Assembly (NCBI GenBank): GCA_016765265.1
Contig: JAESQG010000558.1
Coordinates: 1-9,189 of the forward strand
From: Pseudomonadales bacterium
GTDB lineage: Bacteria; Pseudomonadota; Gammaproteobacteria; Pseudomonadales; DC-out160
Reading direction: 5' to 3'
DNA length: 9,189 nucleotides
Position 1 is the first letter of the stretch, and each line of letters starts with the position of its first letter. Shown here piece by piece: positions 5,273-9,189 of the stretch. Under the pieces are notes generated by a model that did not search any database, was not told the origin of the DNA, and saw only the letters and a program-made list of their open reading frames with translations. The translations under genes were made by a program, and so were the position numbers.

Positions 5273-6784
5273 ATGAAGTCTAAGTTAATAAAAGTGTTAT
5301 CTATGAGTGTACTCATTCTGAGTATCGTCGGCTGTGCAATCAAACCATTCGAAGAAAATCTAAAATTTGAGTCTTTGATGTCTGAAAAGAGACTCCTTTT
5401 TCCGGCTATTTCTGAAATCTATATACGTGAAGTGACTCCCGATGAAGAGGTATTGCGAGAAAAGGTAAGTTTAGCAGGTAATGTTACACTCATAGATGCA
5501 CTGAGGTCTAAGTTACCGAATCTAACCTTGAAGCCGTTGGATTCGGGAGTAGACCTGGCAAAGACTGTTAATGTATTTGCTAATGCGATGCTAGTAAAAG
5601 ACTATCTAGAGTATCTCGGCGCACTGACAGGTTATGAGATTGTTTTTCACAATAATAGCTTGGAGATTCGGTCGTATATTCGTAAGGACTGGAATCTAGC
5701 AGCGTTTGCATCAAAACGCGATGTCACTTTATCTGTCGGCACGTCTTTGGGCGGCGGTACCGGAGACCGTGGTTCATCGGGATCTGATAGTTCTGTATCT
5801 CATAGTTTTAACGATGATGAGTGGGTATCGATAATTGAAGGTGCGCAACATATTTTAGGTTCTAATGAGTCTAAAAAAACCAAAAATTCCACCAAGGTGG
5901 AAGCCCTAAGGCCGTTTATTAGTGGGGTGCGTTCTATCGGTATCGTGTCGGCTGGCGGCGCGCCGAATAGAATGAATGCCCTGGATAGTTATCTTTCGAA
6001 TATTGCTTACCTTGGTACACGACAGGTGAATATCTCTGTGCAAGCATTTGACGTGACCTTGAATGATAGCCGTGGTATGGGTATCGATTGGAATAGCCTT
6101 TCGGCTCTTAATGGCTCCTTAAATGGTAACTCCGTAGATTTCGATTTTAGTTCATCACCTAATAGCAAAGTGTTAGATAACAGTCTCTTCTCCACCCGTA
6201 TTTCATACACGGGATCGCAAGGTCGGGGAGATGCTTTGCTCAATTTTCTGAGTAATTTTGGGGAAGTCGAATTGCTAAATCAGCCCAATGTAACGGTCCG
6301 AAATGGTTCTTATGCCTATCTGCATACAGGCGAAGAAATTGGGTTTTTGGGTGAAATTAAAATAGCAGAGGATAATAATTCAGCTATTGCTGCCCCCACT
6401 ATAGAGCGCATACGTGTGGGAGTGACCTTGGCAGTGACGCCAAGAGTGTTAGATGATAACCGCGTGTTGCTGGATATCTGGCCCGTAGTTAGCTCCTTGG
6501 ATGATAGTACTACCGAGCCTATTTTTGTTGTGGATGGTATCCCCATTACGTCACCAAAAATCATACTACAAGAGCTTTCTACACAGGTGATTACTGAATC
6601 GGGTGTGCCTATTCAAATGGGCGGATTTATTCGAAGAAGTATCGCTAAACAATTACAAAACCTGCCCTGGCGTCATCGCATTACGGGGAAACTACTATCG
6701 CCGATTTTCTCAAGTGAATCAAATGAACTGCGTCGCCAAGAGCTAGTGCTAATGGTGACGCCAACGATTATTGATGGCGTTTAG
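5273..6784 (+). CDS. pilN: Type IVb pilus secretin lipoprotein (PilN-like)
   Basis: This is probably the outer-membrane channel through which a pilus or secreted substrate passes. From ATG 5273 it has 503 residues. Residues 1-20 are a lipoprotein signal peptide ending IVG, with acylated C21, as in R64 PilN and BfpB and unlike type IVa PilQ. Residues about 60-137 resemble an N0/STN domain (TLIDALRSKLPNLTLKPL, LEYLGALTGYEIVFHNNSLEI). A Gly/Ser-rich stretch at about 155-178 looks like a flexible linker. Residues about 235-500 are the secretin core: RQVNISVQAFDVTLNDSRGMGIDW, GEVELLNQPNVTVRNG, VTPRVLDDNRVLLDIWPVVS, ITESGVPIQMGGFI and the closing ELVLMVTPTIIDGV. The usual VPxLGDIPxLGxLF motif is replaced by a divergent LPWRHRITGKLLSPIF. 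The gene is 14 bases upstream of the PilO2-like gene. Secretin identity is firm; the type IVb assignment rests on the lipobox and gene order. Confidence 0.88.
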   Translation: MKSKLIKVLSMSVLILSIVGCAIKPFEENLKFESLMSEKRLLFPAISEIYIREVTPDEEVLREKVSLAGNVTLIDALRSKLPNLTLKPLDSGVDLAKTVNVFANAMLVKDYLEYLGALTGYEIVFHNNSLEIRSYIRKDWNLAAFASKRDVTLSVGTSLGGGTGDRGSSGSDSSVSHSFNDDEWVSIIEGAQHILGSNESKKTKNSTKVEALRPFISGVRSIGIVSAGGAPNRMNALDSYLSNIAYLGTRQVNISVQAFDVTLNDSRGMGIDWNSLSALNGSLNGNSVDFDFSSSPNSKVLDNSLFSTRISYTGSQGRGDALLNFLSNFGEVELLNQPNVTVRNGSYAYLHTGEEIGFLGEIKIAEDNNSAIAAPTIERIRVGVTLAVTPRVLDDNRVLLDIWPVVSSLDDSTTEPIFVVDGIPITSPKIILQELSTQVITESGVPIQMGGFIRRSIAKQLQNLPWRHRITGKLLSPIFSSESNELRRQELVLMVTPTIIDGV

Positions 6785-6798
6785 GTAGAGACGAAACT

Positions 6799-7677
6799 AT
6801 GGCACGATTAGCACAAAGTCTTTATCGTCCCGTTGTGGTGGCGGGGGAAAAAGTTATTCTTGTACCTGAGGTGGTGGGCACGGTTCCGATTACTGAACAG
6901 CATGAATATGTTGAGCTGGTGAGTGCCAGCAATATTTGTCCGGCAATCAATGTTAGAGAATCAGATATAGAGTTAGCGAGAGATAACTATTCTGGAGTGC
7001 CAGTGTATGGAATGTGGCACACCTTAATGGAAAGTGGTGTGATTAATTTTAATCATACACTTCAAGTGGTTGCTGAAAGTGAATTAGATGGGTTTTATCT
7101 TTGCAGCGAGGTGGGAAGGGCAAATTATTCCGGTGTTTACGAGGCAGGATTTTTCGCTGCTGATGCCAGTTTTAGCTTAGAAGATGCCGAAATTATTGAT
7201 CCTACCCTAGACGAGCTATTGTTGCCTCAAAAGGAAGCGAAATTAGCTAAAGAGATTTTACAGGCAAGACAGGCTGCATCGAGATCGGCTTGGACAGGAC
7301 TGGTTGTCGCTGTGGGTGCTATAGTGCTATTGGGCGGGATAACGGATTCTACATTGAAATATGTGTACTCGCACCGATATGCCACATTAGAAAACAAGTC
7401 AGTGTTGTTAGAGTCGGTCAGATCTGGTTTGCAGGAACTAAGAACGACACGGTTGACGGACGTACCCAATGACTCATTAGCGCTAGAACGCATTGCTAGT
7501 TTATGGGCCCTTGATCACGAAGTGCGATCAAGCTCAGGGCAAAGTATGCAAAACAGAAAGTTTAGTTTCGAGGTGCCCAATATACGAATTGATCCCGCCC
7601 AGTATTTCCCGTGGCTGGAGACAAAACTAAACCCGGACGGTAGTTGGGCGGTGAGCTTTAATAAGGATTCATCATGA
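6799..7677 (+). CDS. Bitopic inner-membrane pilus assembly protein (PilO2/BfpC/GspL-like architecture)
   Basis: This 292-aa protein starts with ATG 6799, preceded by AGGTAGAG (6783-6790). There is no signal peptide. Residues 1-163 form a cytoplasmic domain with a hydrophobic opening (YRPVVVAGEKVILVPE). One transmembrane segment follows at about 165-183 (WTGLVVAVGAIVLLGGI). The periplasmic part (184-292) holds a coiled-coil-like stretch and a short C-terminal domain ending GSWAVSFN. This cytoplasm-helix-periplasm layout is that of R64 PilO (pilin accessory protein), BfpC and GspL, which link the secretion ATPase to the periplasmic scaffold. It is shorter than typical PilO2 proteins, about 430 aa from memory. 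Position between the secretin and PilP-like genes matches the R64 order pilN-pilO-pilP with one extra gene inserted. The assignment is by architecture and synteny; no diagnostic motif was recognised. Confidence 0.65.
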   Translation: MARLAQSLYRPVVVAGEKVILVPEVVGTVPITEQHEYVELVSASNICPAINVRESDIELARDNYSGVPVYGMWHTLMESGVINFNHTLQVVAESELDGFYLCSEVGRANYSGVYEAGFFAADASFSLEDAEIIDPTLDELLLPQKEAKLAKEILQARQAASRSAWTGLVVAVGAIVLLGGITDSTLKYVYSHRYATLENKSVLLESVRSGLQELRTTRLTDVPNDSLALERIASLWALDHEVRSSSGQSMQNRKFSFEVPNIRIDPAQYFPWLETKLNPDGSWAVSFNKDSS

Positions 7678-8201
7678 AAGGTACGCCCACTTTTTCGTTT
7701 CGGAATAACCTTCTGTGGAAGCGCCAACGATGGATCGGTGGTTCTTGGATACGTGGTTCGTGGAAAGAGTGGGGTTGGATGCAATTTATTCTGATGGCAT
7801 TAACAATATTATTTACGGTGAATGAAATAGTGAGCCGGCATAATCAACGGGTCGCACCGCTAGCGCAAGAGAGTATAGCGATTATCGAAGAAAATATTCA
7901 AGAATACAATACCATGGCTGAACAGTTAGGGCAGCGAGAAGTATTGCCCCCCGTAGGTGATCAGTGGGCCTATGCGAAAGCAGTTGCAGCGCATTATCTG
8001 GTAGAGCTACGCCCCACAAAAACGGGAAAGGGAACGTATCGAGGGCCTATTTCTGCCTGGTCTGGCATTGTAGTCGGCCCAACGGGACAGGTACTAGCAG
8101 CGGCTAAAAAAATCCAAGAAACGGTACCTGCTTACATCTATGGTTTTCAAATCAGTGGTAACCAAAGTCAGTTAACTTTGTCTGTTTTAGGGAGCGAATA
8201 A
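7674..8201 (+). CDS. Bitopic inner-membrane protein (PilO/GspM-like architecture)
   Basis: This 175-aa product overlaps the previous gene by four bases (ATGA), with AAGGA (7663-7667) six bases before the ATG, so coupling is likely. Residues 1-35 are a basic, tryptophan-rich cytoplasmic tail with repeated GSW (GGSWIRGSWKEWGW). A single transmembrane helix follows at about 36-50 (MQFILMALTILFTVN). Residues about 55-90 form a probable coiled coil, and the C-terminus (about 95-175) could be a small alpha/beta domain ending YIYGFQISGNQSQLTLSVLG. A short tail, helix, coiled coil and ferredoxin-like domain is the plan of type IV pilus PilO and GspM alignment proteins. It would pair with the preceding protein as PilN/PilO or GspL/GspM do. 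I recognise no family motif; the role is inferred from topology and position. Confidence 0.65.
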   Translation: MKGTPTFSFRNNLLWKRQRWIGGSWIRGSWKEWGWMQFILMALTILFTVNEIVSRHNQRVAPLAQESIAIIEENIQEYNTMAEQLGQREVLPPVGDQWAYAKAVAAHYLVELRPTKTGKGTYRGPISAWSGIVVGPTGQVLAAAKKIQETVPAYIYGFQISGNQSQLTLSVLGSE

Positions 8202-8202
8202 C

Positions 8203-8748
8203 ATGCGTAAAAAAATATTTTTCAGTCTAGTGAGGATTTTGGCAATACTTCTCGTTCAGCTATCGTCAATCGCGATAGCTGAGAGCTTAGATGGGGCGAA
8301 AATTCTCGAAATGGAGGCAAGGCGAGCCCAAGAGCTAACACAGTTAGCCCATGAAGCGAAAGTGGCAGAACAGCAGGCGAAAATCGCGCAAGCCACAAAA
8401 AGATTGCGTGAATCAGGTGGGTATACCCGATTCACGGGCTTTAACGAAAACCAGAATAATAGAGAGAATGTTAATAGAGTCAGGAACGATGTGGGCATAG
8501 GTCAAAGTGAAATGCCTGGGTCTTATTCGCGAGGACTAAAAGAAGATGACGGTGATTTCGAAGTGCCAAAATTAAAAGCCATTGACGGTAGAACGGCGAT
8601 ATTAAGGACAAAAAAGTACGGCACCTTGGCGGCAACGCCTGGAACTCACTTGCCTGATGATTTTAAGGTCTTGTCAGTTGATACTAAAAAAGGGGTCACG
8701 CTTACCCGCTATGGGGTTACCTACATCGCACAATTTACTTGGAATTAA
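8203..8748 (+). CDS. pilP: Type IVb pilus PilP-like periplasmic protein
   Basis: This 181-aa protein starts one base after the preceding stop, with AGGGAG (8189-8194) eight bases before ATG. Residues 1-26 form a signal peptide with cleavage after AIA. Residues about 28-70 are an Ala/Gln/Glu-rich coiled coil (MEARRAQELTQLAHEAKVAE). Residues about 75-115 are polar and probably disordered (NENQNN). Residues about 118-181 form the C-terminal domain: DFEVPKLKAIDGRTAILRT, then GTHLPDDFKVLSVDTKKGVTLTRYG. This matches the PilP pattern of R64-type systems, where a beta domain with a PGD-x-LP-x-x-(W/F)-KV turn acts as a periplasmic bridge between inner-membrane platform and secretin; here the corresponding stretch is PGTHLPDDFKV. 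Its place after the PilO-like genes matches R64 gene order. Confidence 0.75.
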   Translation: MRKKIFFSLVRILAILLVQLSSIAIAESLDGAKILEMEARRAQELTQLAHEAKVAEQQAKIAQATKRLRESGGYTRFTGFNENQNNRENVNRVRNDVGIGQSEMPGSYSRGLKEDDGDFEVPKLKAIDGRTAILRTKKYGTLAATPGTHLPDDFKVLSVDTKKGVTLTRYGVTYIAQFTWN

Positions 8749-8757
8749 CGTATTCTC

Positions 8758-9120
8758 GTGGTTGATAATAAAACTGTATCCAGTAATCGGGTAGCGGAGC
8801 AATTCCATAGCTTATTAAGTCGGTTGGTAGCCCGAAATGCTTTACCACAAGAGTTAGTACAAAATGTCGTAGAGCCGACGATGAATTCGGATATAGTACC
8901 CAGGCTATGGGAATTAGGTGTTGATGATCGGGTATTAGCAGAGGTTATTTCTCAAATATTTAATTTAGCTGTGTTTAATGGCAAGGTGGTTGACCGTGAT
9001 AGCATGATGCGCAGCGGACCTGACCGGTGCCCATGGCTGATAGCCGATAACGTATTGTACGTTACTAACCCCTATGATCGGGATCAAATTGAGCCGTTGA
9101 TGCGGCCATGGTTCTGCTAA
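8758..9120 (+). CDS. Short protein resembling the isolated N-terminal domain of GspE/PilQ-type ATPases
   Basis: The frame begins at GTG 8758, nine bases after the pilP-like stop, and encodes 120 residues. Nothing better starts it; the only upstream purine run, GGAA at 8741-8744, is 13 bases away, so translation may depend on coupling. Residues about 54-115 resemble the GspE N-terminal (MshEN/T2SSE-N) domain: GVDDRVLAEVISQIFNLAVFN, then CPWLIADNVLYVTNP and YDRDQIEPLM, comparable to the family pattern of a short helix, a strand LxVAxxDP and a terminal helix. In R64 the gene after pilP is the pilQ ATPase. Here the frame stops after this domain, with no Walker A or B motif. Other frames past the stop do not show an obvious continuation in the 69 bases left. 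It may be a real one-domain gene or an ATPase gene cut by a stop. Domain similarity is moderate. Confidence 0.55.
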   Translation: MVDNKTVSSNRVAEQFHSLLSRLVARNALPQELVQNVVEPTMNSDIVPRLWELGVDDRVLAEVISQIFNLAVFNGKVVDRDSMMRSGPDRCPWLIADNVLYVTNPYDRDQIEPLMRPWFC

Positions 9121-9189
9121 ACTTGCGCGTGTTGTTGCCAATCATCGTATCTACCTTCATAGCCACCTGCTCAAATGTTTCAAATGACC
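9108..9189 (+). CDS. Start of a possible lipoprotein gene (cut by window edge)
   Basis: A frame opens at ATG 9108, overlaps the end of the 120-aa gene by 13 bases and is still open at the window edge (27 codons). It reads MVLLNLRVLLPIIVSTFIATC and continues SNVSND: a basic residue, a hydrophobic core and a lipobox-like IATC with the cysteine at position 21. Threonine before the cysteine is unusual but tolerated. There is no clear Shine-Dalgarno sequence, so coupling to the upstream gene would be needed. Overlaps are common in this operon, which supports the call, but the frame is too short to be sure. Confidence 0.4.
   Translation, partial: MVLLNLRVLLPIIVSTFIATCSNVSND

Noticed and set aside
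7515..7784. Leftward 89-codon frame across the junction of the two bitopic membrane-protein genes
   Set aside because: It is antisense to two coupled genes and encodes a composition-biased peptide with no recognisable feature.
9101..9189. Frameshifted continuation of the ATPase-like gene in the third frame
   Set aside because: That frame stays open only until a TGA near 9185 and shows no ATPase-like motif, so it gives no support for a simple frameshift within the window.

Overview
The window looks like chromosomal DNA of a free-living, probably marine, gammaproteobacterium. This is inference. It rests on a CheV chemotaxis coupling protein beside an EAL/HDOD-type signalling gene, a DUF1302-type outer-membrane protein, moderate base composition and AGGAG-like ribosome binding sites. 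I see no rRNA, tRNA, CRISPR array, insertion sequence or integrase.

Left part (1-1408), signalling. The 5' end of a leftward gene for an EAL/HDOD-family protein (1-194, cut by the window edge) is divergent from a complete rightward cheV (414-1355). They share a 219-bp intergenic region. A short imperfect hairpin (1361-1384) lies between cheV and the convergent gene that follows.

Middle (1406-3697). A leftward 627-aa DUF1302-family outer-membrane protein has a signal peptide and a C-terminal phenylalanine. Its leader holds a terminator-like hairpin with a T-tract on the coding strand and a GAATAAGC/GCTTATTC dyad. The roughly 400 bp before the next gene has no convincing coding region.

Right part (3698-9189, continuing past the edge). 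A rightward, tightly spaced run of genes resembles a divergent type IVb pilus (R64 PilN-PilO-PilP type) assembly locus. In order it holds: an unrecognised lipoprotein with a three-copy RRVDDS-like repeat; a small exported protein with an STN/TcpQ-like domain; a secretin lipoprotein (PilN-like); a bitopic inner-membrane protein with a large cytoplasmic domain (PilO2/BfpC/GspL-like architecture); a second bitopic protein (PilO/GspM-like architecture); a PilP-like periplasmic protein; and a 120-aa protein resembling only the N-terminal domain of GspE/PilQ ATPases. The start of a further lipoprotein ORF overlaps the end of that last gene. Together these would form the outer-membrane channel, its accessory proteins and the inner-membrane alignment platform. 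The motor ATPase core, platform protein, pilins and prepilin peptidase are not in view and would be expected downstream.

The most unusual DNA element is a perfectly phased array of six 13-bp tandem units in two sequence variants (5169-5246), just upstream of the secretin ribosome binding site. The most unusual protein is the free-standing ATPase N-domain.
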